Shown: positions 8,132 to 18,500, counted from the stretch's first letter. The stretch is 64,000 nt of DNA from DASQFI01 sp963780895 (GCA_963780895.1 CAWAEG010000003.1:62001-126000), one strand, 5' to 3'. Numbers and translations: made by a program. The notes: generated from the sequence alone by a model not told the origin.

Positions 8132-9351
8132 GTGATATCCCTGCCTTTGGTCTCCGGAATCGCGATCCAGAATACCGCCGCGAGCGCATACGCGGCTGCC
8201 GCGATCGACAGCGCCGCCCAATACCCGCTCGTCTCGGTCAGACCGCCGACCACGAAGGGCGCCGCGGCGCTGGCGACCCGTCCGATGTTGTACGTGAACC
8301 CCTGGGCGGTGGCGCGAACGTCGGTCGGATAGAGCTCTGCGGTCACCGCGCCGAAGCCGCTGAAGAATCCCGTTGCGAAAAACGCGGTCACCGGGCCCAG
8401 CGCGAACAACGCGATCGGATTGGTGGTTGACGCGTACAGCAACACGAAAATCGCGGCGAGGACGAGGTACGTCACATACGTCCGCTTACGGCCCACACGA
8501 TCCGCTACGAATCCGAACGTCACGTATCCGAACCACATGCCTGCCTGCATCGCGACGATGAAGCCGTTCATCCAGGCACCGGAGAGCCCGACCCCGCCGG
8601 CGCTCGGGGCCAGCCGCAGGTACGACGGCACCCAGGTATTGAAGCCCCACCACGCGAACATCGTGCACGCGTTCATGAGCGTGATGGCCACCGTCACCCC
8701 CAGCATCGGTCCGGCGAGCGCGGTGCGAAGCGGGACGCGAACCGGTTTCGACCTCGCCGCCCGCCAGAGCGCCGGCTCTTCGACTCCGCGCCGGACCCAG
8801 TAGGCGTACAGCGCCGGGAGCACGCCGACAAAGAACACGGCCCGCCAGCCGAACCCGAGCGCGTCCTGGACGATGAGGTTGACGATGGCCGCGAGCGCGT
8901 ACCCGATCGCCCACGAGCTCTGCATCAGGCCGAGCGCCTTGCCGCGATGTTTGCTGCTCCAGGTTTCGGACACGAGCGCGGCGCCGCTCGCCCACTCGCC
9001 GCCCATGCCGAGACCGAGGAAGATCCGGAACACCGCCAGCTGCGCGGCGGTCTGCGCCAGCCCGCAAGCCGCCGTGAACACCGAATAGAGCAGTACGCTC
9101 AGCATCAGCGCGCGCACGCGGCCATGCCGATCCGCGTAGATGCCGAACAGCAACCCGCCCGCGGCCGATGCCAGCAACGTGAGCGACTGCAGTCCGCCCG
9201 CCGTCCGCGCGTCGATGCCAAGATCGGCGCGGAGCGACGTGAGCACCAGCGCGTACAGCATCACGTCGAATGCGTCGAGCATCCACCCGAGCGACGCCGC
9301 AATCAGCGCCCGCCGGGCCGTGGGATCCGCTTCGCGCCAGAACAGAAACAT
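8128..9351 (-). CDS. MFS transporter, aromatic acid/sialic acid:H+ symporter-like
   Basis: 407 residues with twelve predicted hydrophobic segments. The opening SLGWMLDAFDVMLYALVLTS carries the conserved Asp in the first membrane segment typical of AAHS and sialate symporters. MFS signature motifs are present after TM2 (GIYADRHGRVRAL) and TM8 (GFVADRVGRKRTY), and GMGGEWASGAALVSETW is the TM4 motif. It is just downstream of the hydantoinase A/B pair on the same strand and overlaps the following lipoprotein gene, so it probably imports a substrate of that enzyme, such as a cyclic amide or imide. The substrate is inference. Confidence 0.9.
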   Translation of the reverse strand: MFLFWREADPTARRALIAASLGWMLDAFDVMLYALVLTSLRADLGIDARTAGGLQSLTLLASAAGGLLFGIYADRHGRVRALMLSVLLYSVFTAACGLAQTAAQLAVFRIFLGLGMGGEWASGAALVSETWSSKHRGKALGLMQSSWAIGYALAAIVNLIVQDALGFGWRAVFFVGVLPALYAYWVRRGVEEPALWRAARSKPVRVPLRTALAGPMLGVTVAITLMNACTMFAWWGFNTWVPSYLRLAPSAGGVGLSGAWMNGFIVAMQAGMWFGYVTFGFVADRVGRKRTYVTYLVLAAIFVLLYASTTNPIALFALGPVTAFFATGFFSGFGAVTAELYPTDVRATAQGFTYNIGRVASAAAPFVVGGLTETSGYWAALSIAAAAYALAAVFWIAIPETKGRDIT

Positions 9352-9360
9352 CAGGTGATC

Positions 9361-9432
9361 GGGTAATTGGTAATTGTGTAATTGGGTAATTGTTCTTCAA
9401 TTTCTCAATTACCAATTACTCAATTACCCGAT
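9361..9432. repeat. Mirrored AATTGGGT octamer array A
   Basis: Units of TAATTGGG/TAATTGTG on the left are followed by a short spacer (TTCTTCAATT) and then complementary CAATTACC/CAATTACT units. The array overlaps the 3' end of the hydantoinase B gene: the codons for the last Asn and the TGA are array sequence. Related arrays lie at 20453-20562 and 47021-47110. Confidence 0.85.
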
Positions 9433-10991
9433 TTCCCATATCCTCCCCCGCCGGGCGTTTCGATCCGCAGCCGATCGCCACGCTGAAGCTGAAGTTGGAT
9501 CTTTCCAGGGAGCGTCTGCTCGTGGCCATCACGGATGAGCGTGTTGCGTCCGCTCGCGCCGGGCTCTCCGCCCTCTGCCCCATAGGGCGCGCCGCGGCGG
9601 CGCTCGGAGATGACCGTGACGGACGCGTTGGTCAGGAGCTCGTATTCCCGGACGATCCCCTCGCCGCCTTGCGAGGCGCCATCGCCGCCGCTGCCACGTC
9701 GCAGACGATACTGCCGTATCCGCACGGGGAGATAGTGCTCGATGGCTTCCACCGGCGTGTTCCGCGTGTTGCTCATGTGCGTGTGGACACCCGAGAGCCC
9801 GGGAAGGCCGCGGCGCGCGCCCATGCCGCCGCCAATCGTTTCGTAATACGCAAACGGCCGGCCGGTCCGCGGGTGGGTGCCGCCGAGCGTGACATTGTTC
9901 ATCGTGCCCTGGCTCGCCGCGGGCATGCGGTCCGGTATCGCGCATGCCAGCGCGCCAAGGACGACGTCGGTAATCCGTTGTGACGTCTCGACGTTGCCTC
10001 CAGCGACGGCCGCGGGCCGCCGCGCGTTGACGACGGTGCCCTCGGGGGCGATGACGGTGAGGGGCCGGGCGACACCGGCGTTGTACAGGACGTCGTCCTG
10101 CACCAGACAGCGGAACGTGTAGAGGCAGGCCGACAACGTCATCGCGTAGTTCGCGTTCACGCTGCCTTCCACTTGTGGATCGGTTCCAGTGAAGTCGATC
10201 GTCGCGCGATCGCGCCGGATCGTGATGGCCGCGCGGATCCTGACCGGCGTGTCGCCGAACCCATCGTCGTCGAGCGCATCTGCGAACTCATAGCGGCCGT
10301 CCGGAATCTCGCGGATGGCGGCTCGGAGCACGCGCTCCGTGTAGTCCTGGAGCGCCGCAGCGTACGCGAGCGCGGTGCGGCGTCCGTACCGTGCGACGGT
10401 CTGGCGCAGTCTGGCGTCGGCGACGCGGTTGGCCGCAATCTGCGCCGTGAGATCGCCTTCGCGCTCGTCAGGCGTTCGGACATTCGCCAGCAGCAGCGCG
10501 AGCACGTCTTCGACGATCCGGCCGCGACGCGCCAGCCGGACCGGCGGCAGGATCAATCCTTCCTGATACAGCTCGCGCGCCAGGGGCATCGAGCCCGGGC
10601 TCATGCCACCGACGTCGGAATGATGCGCGCGATTCGCCACGAAGAAGGCCGGCTGCCGTGCGCGCCCGAGAAACACCGGCGAGACGAGCGTGATGTCCGG
10701 CAGATGCGTTCCGCCCCGGAACGGATCGTTCAGCATCACGACGTCACCCGGCTCCATGACGAAGGCGTCGATGGCCGCCCGAACCGACAGCGGCATGGCG
10801 CCGAGGTGAACGGGCATGTGATCGCCCTGGGCGATCGTCTCGCCTCGTGCGTCATACACCGCGCACGAATAATCGAGCCGCTCCTTGATGTTCGGCGAGA
10901 AGCCCGTCCGGCACAACGTCACGCCCATCTCTTCGGCGATCGAGAGATAGAGGTTCTTGAAGACTTCGAAGTCGACGGGATGGATTGTCAT
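9420..10991 (-). CDS. hyuB: Hydantoinase B / 5-oxoprolinase family, HyuB-like subunit
   Basis: 523 residues, near the usual 510-580 of the family. Opens with VDFEVFKNLYLSIAEEMGVTL and contains the diagnostic QGDHMPVHLGAMP, NDPFRGGTHLPDITLVSPVF and a C-terminal SGGGGYGxP-like end (TPGGGGYGKSGN). It forms the ATP-dependent ring-opening hydrolase of hydantoins or 5-oxoproline together with HyuA, whose stop it overlaps by ATGA. The last residues are encoded by the adjacent AATTG array, so the natural C-terminus may have been slightly altered. Cytoplasmic. The exact substrate cannot be read from sequence. Confidence 0.93.
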   Translation of the reverse strand: MTIHPVDFEVFKNLYLSIAEEMGVTLCRTGFSPNIKERLDYSCAVYDARGETIAQGDHMPVHLGAMPLSVRAAIDAFVMEPGDVVMLNDPFRGGTHLPDITLVSPVFLGRARQPAFFVANRAHHSDVGGMSPGSMPLARELYQEGLILPPVRLARRGRIVEDVLALLLANVRTPDEREGDLTAQIAANRVADARLRQTVARYGRRTALAYAAALQDYTERVLRAAIREIPDGRYEFADALDDDGFGDTPVRIRAAITIRRDRATIDFTGTDPQVEGSVNANYAMTLSACLYTFRCLVQDDVLYNAGVARPLTVIAPEGTVVNARRPAAVAGGNVETSQRITDVVLGALACAIPDRMPAASQGTMNNVTLGGTHPRTGRPFAYYETIGGGMGARRGLPGLSGVHTHMSNTRNTPVEAIEHYLPVRIRQYRLRRGSGGDGASQGGEGIVREYELLTNASVTVISERRRGAPYGAEGGEPGASGRNTLIRDGHEQTLPGKIQLQLQRGDRLRIETPGGGGYGKSGN

Positions 10992-12964
10992 GGCCTTCGG
11001 CCTTCGGCCTTGACGATCACGTTACCGAAGCCGTCGACGCTGAAGCCAAACGCCGGCGGCACCACGACGGTGGCCTCCGCGCCGGTGATGATGGCGGGCC
11101 CGCGAGCGGCGGAACCTGGAGGAAGCGCCGGCCATCGGTAGTGGGCCGTCTTCACGCCGCGACCGCCGAACGTCGCCGCGCGCACCGAGTCCGGTCTCGG
11201 CGTCGACCGGCGTGGCCGGACGAACGGCAGGCGCGGCTTGGACGTAATTCCGGATCCGCGTACTCGAACCGCGACGACTTCAGTGGCCCGTTCGGGATTC
11301 GAGTAACCGTAGAGCTGTCCGTGCTGCCGATCGAACCCGGTCCGGTAATCGCGCGCGAACGGCACGGTGATCTCGTACGATTGCCCGACATACCGCACGT
11401 CCACGAGCCGCTCGATGACCTGACGGGCGCGTGCATAACCTTCTTTGGCGAGCTCGGCCCGGGCCGTGCGGACGAGCGGCTCGGCGCGTTTTTCGAGTGA
11501 CGGGAGATCGATCTCGGTGCTCGGCCGCAGGACGCTCACCGAATAGTCACGGGTGACATCGGCCACGAGCATGCCGAGCGCGGAAAGGACACCCGCGTGC
11601 CTCGGAACGATCACGGTGCCGATCTCGAGCCGCTCGGCGATTTCACACGCGTGCATACCGCCGGCGCCGCCAAAGGCGAGGAGCCCGAACCGGCGCGGAT
11701 CGTGACCGCGTTCGACCGACACGACGCGGATGGCCCGTTCCATGTTGGCATTGGCAACGCGGACGACGCCTTCCGCGAGCTCGAGGACGGTCAACTTCAG
11801 CCGCGCGGCCAGGTCCCGGGCGACCGCGGCCGTTCGGTCCGCATCGAGCGACATCCTGCCGCCCAGGAAGAAATCCGGATCGAGCCGCCCGAGCAGGAGG
11901 TTTGCGTCGGTCACGGTCAGTTCGGTGCCCGTGCCATAGCAGACGGGACCGGGTACCGATCCCGCGCTCCGCGGACCCACTCTGAGCGCGCCGCCGCTGT
12001 CGACGTACGCAATCGACCCGCCGCCCGCGCCGACGGTGTGAATGTCGATCACCGGCAGGCGGACCGGAAAGTCTCCAATCCGCGAGTCGGTCGACATCGC
12101 CACGGCATCGTCGATCAGGCTCACGTCGGTGGAGGTGCCGCCCATGTCGAACGAAATCACCCGGCGGAAACCGGCGTCGCGCGCTGCGGCTCTCGCGCCG
12201 ACCACGCCGGCCGCCGGTCCCGAGAGCACGGTTCGGACGGCGGTGGCGCGGGCGGCCGCGGCGGATATCGATCCGCCGTTCGACTGCATGATGGCCAGGC
12301 GCGATCCTTCGAAATGCCGCTCGAGCGCGGACAGATACCGATCGATGAGCGGCGTCACGTAGGCGTTGACGACCGTGGTGCTCCAGCGCTCGAACTCGCG
12401 GTACTCGGGCAGCACCTCATGCGAGACCGACACATCCCATCCCGATTCGCGCAAGCGGCCCGCAATCTGCCGCTCGTGCGCCGGGTTCACATACGAGTGC
12501 AGAAGGCACAGCGCGATGATGTCGGCGCCCTGATCTTTCGCGTGCTGTGCGAGCCGATCGATCTCGGCTTCATCGGGCGCCTGGAGGACCTCGCCGCCCG
12601 CGCTGACGCGTTCCTCGACGCCGAACGTGAGCTGTTCGTCGACGATCGGCCTCGGAAGCGGCACGAACAGGTTGTAGAGCTCGGGCCGCGTCTGTCGGCC
12701 GATGCGAAGCACGTCTTCGAATCCGCCCGTCGCGAAGAGCGCGACCCTGGCGCCCTTGCGTTCCAGAACGGCGTTGGTGGCGACCGTCGATCCGTGCACC
12801 ACGCGGTAGTCCTTCGCCACTCCGGACAGTTCCGCGACCCCGGCAAGGATCGCCCGGGACGGATCGTCGGGCGTCGTCCGCAGTTTGTGCACGACGAGGC
12901 CATCCGGCCCAACACGCACGAAGTCGGTGAATGTCCCGCCGGTGTCGATTCCGAACCGAAACAC
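10988..12964 (-). CDS. hyuA: Hydantoinase A / 5-oxoprolinase family, HyuA-like subunit
   Basis: 658 residues from a GTG at 12964, chosen because family members start directly with FRFGIDTGGTFTDFV; the frame to 13060 would run into the divergent glycosyltransferase. Motifs: phosphate-binding GIDTGGTFTD, VHGSTVATNAVLERKGA, the second ASKHA-fold motif ISFDMGGTSTDVSLI, and GAGGGSIA. C-terminal domain contains GPAIITGAEATVVVPP. ATGA overlap with hyuB. The operon continues into an MFS carrier and lipoprotein, suggesting uptake and hydrolysis of a cyclic amide. Confidence 0.93.
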   Translation of the reverse strand: MFRFGIDTGGTFTDFVRVGPDGLVVHKLRTTPDDPSRAILAGVAELSGVAKDYRVVHGSTVATNAVLERKGARVALFATGGFEDVLRIGRQTRPELYNLFVPLPRPIVDEQLTFGVEERVSAGGEVLQAPDEAEIDRLAQHAKDQGADIIALCLLHSYVNPAHERQIAGRLRESGWDVSVSHEVLPEYREFERWSTTVVNAYVTPLIDRYLSALERHFEGSRLAIMQSNGGSISAAAARATAVRTVLSGPAAGVVGARAAARDAGFRRVISFDMGGTSTDVSLIDDAVAMSTDSRIGDFPVRLPVIDIHTVGAGGGSIAYVDSGGALRVGPRSAGSVPGPVCYGTGTELTVTDANLLLGRLDPDFFLGGRMSLDADRTAAVARDLAARLKLTVLELAEGVVRVANANMERAIRVVSVERGHDPRRFGLLAFGGAGGMHACEIAERLEIGTVIVPRHAGVLSALGMLVADVTRDYSVSVLRPSTEIDLPSLEKRAEPLVRTARAELAKEGYARARQVIERLVDVRYVGQSYEITVPFARDYRTGFDRQHGQLYGYSNPERATEVVAVRVRGSGITSKPRLPFVRPRRSTPRPDSVRAATFGGRGVKTAHYRWPALPPGSAARGPAIITGAEATVVVPPAFGFSVDGFGNVIVKAEGRRP

Positions 12965-13006
12965 GGGACGGATTGTACTGTCAGGACGACGTAGACTTGC
13001 CGCCGA

Positions 13007-14017
13007 ATGGCCGCGGGCAGGAACGTCAGCATCGTCATTCCAACCTGGAACGGCCGGCATCTCCTCGAACGTTTTCTGCCGTCGGCGGTCGGCGCCGCGG
13101 CGTCGTACGCGCGGACAACCGGCGCGTCCGTCGAGATCGTCGTCGTCGACGACGGCAGCACGGACGATTCAGTCGCGTGGATGACCGGGCGATCTCGATC
13201 GTGGGAGGTCCCGGTTCGCGTTGTGGCGCTCGAGGCGAATGTTGGCTTCGCCGCGGCGTGCAACCGCGGCGTATCGGCAGCGGAACATCCGCTCGTCCTG
13301 CTTCTCAACAACGACGTCGCGCTCGACCCGTCCGCGATTGCGCCGCTGGCCGGCCGATTCGCACAGGTGGATCCGTCGGGCCTGCTCTTCGCGGTCCACT
13401 GCCGCGTGCTCGACTTCGACACCGGCGCGGAAGCCGGAACCGGTCAGCTTGGCGGATTCCGGCGCGGGTTCATTCGCGTGCACGACGCGTACGTGACTCA
13501 AGGCCCAGGTGAGCGCGTCTGGCCTTCGATGTTCGCCAGCGGCGGATCCTCGATGGTCGATCGAACCCGCTTTCTCGAGCTCGGCGGCTTCGACACGCTG
13601 TTTGCGCCGTTCTACCTGGAGGATGTCGAGCTGAGCTATCGCGCGTGGAAGCGAGGACTCACCGTCGGCTACGAGCCGGAATCTCTGGCGCGGCATCGAT
13701 TCTCATCGACGATTCGCGACAAATCGTCGGAGGCCGAGATTCGCCGGATCAGCCAGCGGAACCGCCTGTTTCTGCACTGGATCCATCTCCACGATCGATC
13801 CTGGTTCCTTCAACACGTCTTCTGGGTGGTGGTGCTCTTCGTTACGGCGCCGCTGACGCTCCGGATCGACTTTGCCCGGGCGGTCATCGAGGCGCTGGGA
13901 CGGCTGGCGGAAATCAGGGCCAGGCGGTGGAAGGAGCGTGACCTGGCGCGGCGGGGCGACCGGGAGGTGATTGGGGTGTTCGGAAGGCTGAGAGATCGAA
14001 AAAAAAAGGCCCGCTGA
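13007..14017 (+). CDS. Family 2 glycosyltransferase (rhamnosyltransferase-like)
   Basis: 336 residues. The GT-A fold is clear: NVSIVIPTWNGRHLLERFLP, the VVDDGSTDDS nucleotide-sugar motif, LLNNDVALDP carrying the acidic metal-binding pair and FYLEDVELSYRAWKRG as the catalytic-base motif. A hydrophobic stretch near residues 265-285 (VFWVVVLFVTAPLTL) suggests membrane association. Similar enzymes decorate surface polysaccharide. Divergent from hyuA with 42 nt between starts. The last codons (lysines and Ala-Arg) and TGA lie inside the terminator hairpin that follows. Confidence 0.9.
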   Translation: MAAGRNVSIVIPTWNGRHLLERFLPSAVGAAASYARTTGASVEIVVVDDGSTDDSVAWMTGRSRSWEVPVRVVALEANVGFAAACNRGVSAAEHPLVLLLNNDVALDPSAIAPLAGRFAQVDPSGLLFAVHCRVLDFDTGAEAGTGQLGGFRRGFIRVHDAYVTQGPGERVWPSMFASGGSSMVDRTRFLELGGFDTLFAPFYLEDVELSYRAWKRGLTVGYEPESLARHRFSSTIRDKSSEAEIRRISQRNRLFLHWIHLHDRSWFLQHVFWVVVLFVTAPLTLRIDFARAVIEALGRLAEIRARRWKERDLARRGDREVIGVFGRLRDRKKKAR

Positions 14018-14030
14018 CGCGGGCCTTTAC
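14000..14030 (+). terminator. Rho-independent terminator overlapping the glycosyltransferase stop
   Basis: An A8 run, then GGCCCGC-TGA-CGCGGGCC and CTTT. The loop TGA is the stop codon of the glycosyltransferase. With the A run on the left it could also act weakly on transcripts from the convergent gene at 14265. Confidence 0.75.
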
Positions 14031-14110
14031 GGGCAACCTGGCTCCCCAGCTCTTTACGGCACTTGCCGCAAATTCAGGCTACCCGGGCCACATCCTTACG
14101 CAAGGGGCAT
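14031..14110. other. Structured intergenic segment of unknown identity
   Basis: Between two convergent genes. It contains GGCAACCTGG, a CTGG-CTCC-CCAG hairpin, CGGCA-CT-TGCCG and GGCTACCCGGGCC. The outer GGCAA can pair with TTGCC, giving a compact two-hairpin fold that resembles riboswitch or small-RNA domains in style, but I cannot match it to a known class and it faces no downstream gene. Confidence 0.3.
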
Positions 14111-14264
14111 GCCGCGGCGTGCGCTTAAGTTCTTGCGGAAATGTGCAATCTTGTCGAACGGAAGGGCATGTAGAACTTCCCGTTTTGGTGCCCGTGCTTA
14201 CAAACTTGCAAGATCGTATTCGCGAACGGACTTCTTGGACTGCCCGAGTCGCTCTGCGCGGCGC

Positions 14265-15392
14265 CTAAACCATCGCACCTTCCGGGTACTGCAGCGCCAG
14301 CCGGAGCTCCTTGGCGAGCTGATCGACGGTCGTTCCCGAACGCTTCCAGGCACCTTCGGTCTCGAATCGTAGATCGCCGATCCGGCGGCCCCAAGGCGCG
14401 ATGACCCGGCCGATGGCGCGGAAGTCGGCCCGGTCGGCATGCTGCTGGTCGAGCTGCCGCACGATGTCGGGCGCGACCCGGATGAAAGCCCGCAGCGCCG
14501 GCGCGGTCTTGATGCTGTACTTCCGGCCGTTCCACGCGGCGCCAAACACCACCGCCACCTGCCTGAAGTAGTTGATGAAGAACTTATTGCCGTCTTCGCG
14601 GAAGTCATCCGCCTTCTTGCCGGTCCCGAAGGCGTCGGAGGCGAAGAGCTTCTTGAGCTCCTGCGCGAGTGGCGCCTGCGCGACCCGGCCGCGGCCGACG
14701 CCAAGGAGCTTGATTTCGCCGTGGAGGGGCGAGTCGTCCCGCTCGCTCAGCGCGCGAACGATATCGTGCGCGGCTGCGAGGTTGTCGTCGCGATACAGCT
14801 GGCGGCCCGAGAGCGACACGAGATGCGACGCGTTCAGCCGCGTGTGCTTCGCGTTGATCGTGACGAACATCTGCACGACGTGGTCTTCGGGAAGCCGATC
14901 GAAGATCACGGCCGGAACCGTAAAGGTCTCGTCGCCCAGCTCGTTGATGGCCGCATGCAGCGCGAGCAGGCGGTGCTGGCCGTCGATTGCGCGCAAGATG
15001 CCTTCGCGCTCGGGCACTTTCAGGATCCCGAGAGACGGATCGCCCGATGAGGCCTCGAATTTCAGCGGCTCGTCGCAGGAGATGATGACGGCGCCGGCGA
15101 TTGACGGCAGATCGCGCGCCTGCCGGCACTGTTCGTAGTAGGCGACGAGCTCGTCGATCTTCTTGCGGATAATCTGCCGCTGGTAGGCCTTGTCGCTCGA
15201 GGCGATGCGCCGTTCGAGCAGATCCCACCGCACCTTGGACTGCCGGGCGGCACCACGGACACCCGTCTGCTGGGTTTCGCCATAGTTGAGGACTTCGAAT
15301 CTGACCAGCTTGTCGATGTCTTTGGCAGTGAGTGAAGCCTGATAGAATTGCACGCCAAACTGCTGCATTCGAAGCGCGGCGACGCTGATCAT
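14265..15392 (-). CDS. DGQHR-domain protein (DndB-like), orphan
   Basis: 375 residues. DGQHR at residues 137-141 (LRAIDGQHRLLAL) defines the domain; the flanking AVIISCDEPL and VPAVIFDRLPEDHVVQMFVTIN are the rest of the ParB/DndB-like nuclease-fold core. DndB controls DNA phosphorothioation and related DGQHR proteins occur in 7-deazaguanine DNA modification systems, but no dnd, dpt or dpd gene is present within this window. No signal peptide. Transcribed leftward from a promoter-like sequence at 15456-15485 and convergent with the glycosyltransferase. Role here is unknown; orphan regulator or defence remnant are both possible. Confidence 0.88.
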   Translation of the reverse strand: MISVAALRMQQFGVQFYQASLTAKDIDKLVRFEVLNYGETQQTGVRGAARQSKVRWDLLERRIASSDKAYQRQIIRKKIDELVAYYEQCRQARDLPSIAGAVIISCDEPLKFEASSGDPSLGILKVPEREGILRAIDGQHRLLALHAAINELGDETFTVPAVIFDRLPEDHVVQMFVTINAKHTRLNASHLVSLSGRQLYRDDNLAAAHDIVRALSERDDSPLHGEIKLLGVGRGRVAQAPLAQELKKLFASDAFGTGKKADDFREDGNKFFINYFRQVAVVFGAAWNGRKYSIKTAPALRAFIRVAPDIVRQLDQQHADRADFRAIGRVIAPWGRRIGDLRFETEGAWKRSGTTVDQLAKELRLALQYPEGAMV

Positions 15393-15455
15393 AGGTTGGC
15401 GGGACCTTTCGCGCCTCGAGGGGACGCCCCGGGCAAAAAGAGAGTGTCGATCGCG

Positions 15456-15485
15456 ATTCTATGTGCCACTCGTGCACAATCTCAA
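15456..15485 (-). promoter_or_regulatory. Sigma-70-like promoter for the DGQHR gene
   Basis: On the minus strand TTGAGA and TAGAAT are separated by 18 nt, ending about 63 nt before the ATG at 15392. Recognised by consensus only. Confidence 0.45.
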
Positions 15486-15573
15486 GCCTCTCCGCTCGCA
15501 GCCGGCGCCGGTTTCCGCCACAGGCTCCCGTCTTCCATCGCGCTAAGTAACAGAACGTCAAGGAGTTGAAGTG

Positions 15574-18500
15574 ATGAACGCGATTGGCTCCGTGCTTCGC
15601 CGTCTTCGCCCCACCCTGCTCGCCCTGGGTGTACTCGTCATCGCGTCCATCGGGCTGCCCGCGCAGCAGTGGGTCACGGAGACGCGGGACCCGAAGCAGG
15701 CCCAGGACGAAGATTTTGCGAAAGCCTACAAGGATTGGACGGGAGAGCCGCGCTACGGCAGTCCGCTCGTCGATCACCTGCCGCGGGTTCAGGGCGTTCC
15801 GATGCCGAAGGACGTGCTCGGGTACCACATCGGCGCGCCGCGCACGCTCACCTACTACGAAAACATCCTGAAGTACTACCGCGCGCTCGCCGCCGCGACG
15901 CCGCGCGTGACAGTCGAGACGATCGGCAAGTCCGACGAGAACCGGGAACTGGTCGTCGTCTGGGTGTCGTCCGACGACAACATGAAGAACCTGCAGCAGA
16001 ATCGCGACAACCTCGCACGCCTCGCCGATCCGCGCGGCGTGCCGGACACCTCGATCAAGCAGCTCATCGCGACGACCAGGCCGCACTATCACTTCATCGG
16101 CGGCCTCCACAGCGGCGAATCCGGACCGCCCGAGATGCTGATGGAGCTCGTGTACCGGCTGGCGACGGAAACGTCGCCGTTCATCACGGCGATTCGCGAG
16201 AACGTGATCGTGTCAGTCACGCCGGTGGCCGATGCCGACGGCCGCGACCGCAACGTCGATCTGTTCTATTGCAATCAGGATTCGAACGCCGCTCCTGGTG
16301 GTGGTGCTGGCGCGGGCGCCGCAGCGGCACCAGCCGGCGGACGCGGCGGCGGCGGTGGCGCGTGCAGCCTGCCGTACTGGGGCAAGTACGTCTATCACGA
16401 CAACAACCGCGACATTAACCTCTCACAGATGCAGATGCGCGCGCTCGCCGACTGGTACTTCACCGCGCATCCGCCGATCATGCACGACCTGCACGAGGCG
16501 CAGCCGCTGCTCTACACCTACAGCGGCGGACCGCCGCAGAACCCGAATCTCGATCCGATTCTGTTCGCCGAGCTGCCGTTCTTCTCGAACTGGGAGCTCA
16601 CGCAGATGACGAAGTGGGGCATGCCCGGCGTGTACACGCACGCGTTCATGGACGGCTGGTCGCCCGGCTATCTCGGATCGATCGCCTACAACCACAACGG
16701 CATGATGCGGATGTACGAGACGCAGTCGGGCCGCGACGGCGGACCAGGACCTGCCGCAGCGGGTGGCGGGGGCGCCGGCGCGGCACCTGGCGCGACGGCT
16801 CCGCCGGCTGCCGGCGCACGTGGCGGTGCTGGCGGCGGCGGTGGACGAGGCGGCCGCGGTGGCGCGGGTGGCGGCGGACGGGCAGGTGGCGGAGCTACGG
16901 CCGGGGCGTCGCAAACCGGAGCGGCTGGCGCAGGCGCGGCTGCTGGAGCCCAGGCAGGCGAAGGTGCGCGAGGCGCCGGCGCCGGCGGGGAGCAAGCGGG
17001 GGCCGAAGGACGTGGCGCCGGTGCAGCCGGCGCACAGGCCGCCGCCGGCGGCGGCGGTGCCGGACGCGCCGGCGGAGGCCGCGGCGGCGTGCCGACGGGT
17101 CGCGGCGGTGGTCAGGAGCGCGAATGGTACCGCGGCATCCCGATTCCGCCGGGCGCGCAGGCGAACTTCACGCGGCGCAACAACACGAACTACATGCAGA
17201 CCGGCGTGCTGTCAGGCCTCCAGCTGACGGCGATGTTTCCCAACCTGATCCTCGAGAACTTCTACACGAAGACGCGAAACTCCATAGAGCAGGGGCGCAC
17301 GACGGCGCCATTCGCCTACGTGATTCCTGCTCAGCGCGACATGACCCGGCCAACCGAGCTCGTCCGGATCCTGCGGGTCCAGGGCATCGAAGTCGGACAG
17401 ACGACCGCGCCGGTGAAGATCGGCGACGCGACGTACGCCGCGGGGTCATTCGTCATCAAAGGCGGTCAGCCGTACTGGCGGCTGGCGAAGAACCTCCTCG
17501 AGCGGCAGGACTACCCGGATCCCGCGCTTCGCACCTACGACGACAGCGGCTGGTCGATGGGCCATGCGTTCAATGTCGAGGTGAAGGAGATTCGAGACAA
17601 AGCCATCCTCGACGTCGCGGCACCGCTCATCAAGGTGCCTGAGCTCAAGGGCCGCGTCGCCGGCACGGGCACTGCCGGGCTCGCGGTCGCGCACTTCGGC
17701 TCGAACAACATGATCACGTTCCGCTACAAGCTGCGCAACGTGCCGATGAAGGTCGCCGAGAAGAGTTTCCAGGTCGGCGGCACCGACTTCCCCGCCGGCT
17801 CCTTCATCGTCAGTGCGCCCGCGGATCTCGCGGCCGTACGCGCCGCTGTCGAGCAGCTCGGCCTGACGGCGGCCGCGTTCGACACCGCGCCCACCGTCGC
17901 GACGCATGACGGCGACGTGCCCCGCATCGCGATCTACTCGCAGTGGAGCGGCACGCAGGAGCTCGGCTGGTACCGTCACGCCTTCGATCAGTTCGGCATC
18001 CCGTTCGATCTCATCTACAAGGAACGGGTGAAGAAGGGCAACCTCAAGAACGACTACGACGTGATTCTGATGGCCGCGCAGACCATCAGCCGCACCGACG
18101 TGCTGTCGTCGCCGGCCTCCCGGCCCAGCGCCTACGTGAAGAGCGACAAGTTCAAGTTCCTGGGGATGTACGGCGACACGACGGACACGACAGGCGGCTT
18201 CGGTCAGGACGGCGTCGATGCATTCGAGACGTTCCTCGAGGCGGGCGGCACGATCGTCGCCGCCGAACGGGCCGTGCGATTCCCGATCGAGTTCGGATTC
18301 GCCCGCAGCATCTACATCGAGAGCATTCAGGGCGTCAACGCGCAGAAGCCGCTCGTGCAAGCGGAGATCGTCAAAACCGATCACCCCGTCTTTTACGGCT
18401 ACGCCGACAAGATTTTTCCGATCAAATACGCGACCCAGCAGTCATTCTTCCATGTCGGCGTCGCCGATGAGGAACACGTCCTCGCGCGCTTCGTCGGTGG

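Noticed and set aside
10985..11010. GGCCTTCGGCCTTCGGCC repeat at the hyuA/hyuB junction
   Set aside because: Only two units, within the coding end of hyuA; similar to intergenic repeats but too short to call an array.
14031..14110. Cyclic-di-GMP riboswitch-like appearance
   Set aside because: Too short for the two-helix GEMM fold, lacks the tetraloop-receptor pattern, and does not precede a gene in either direction.
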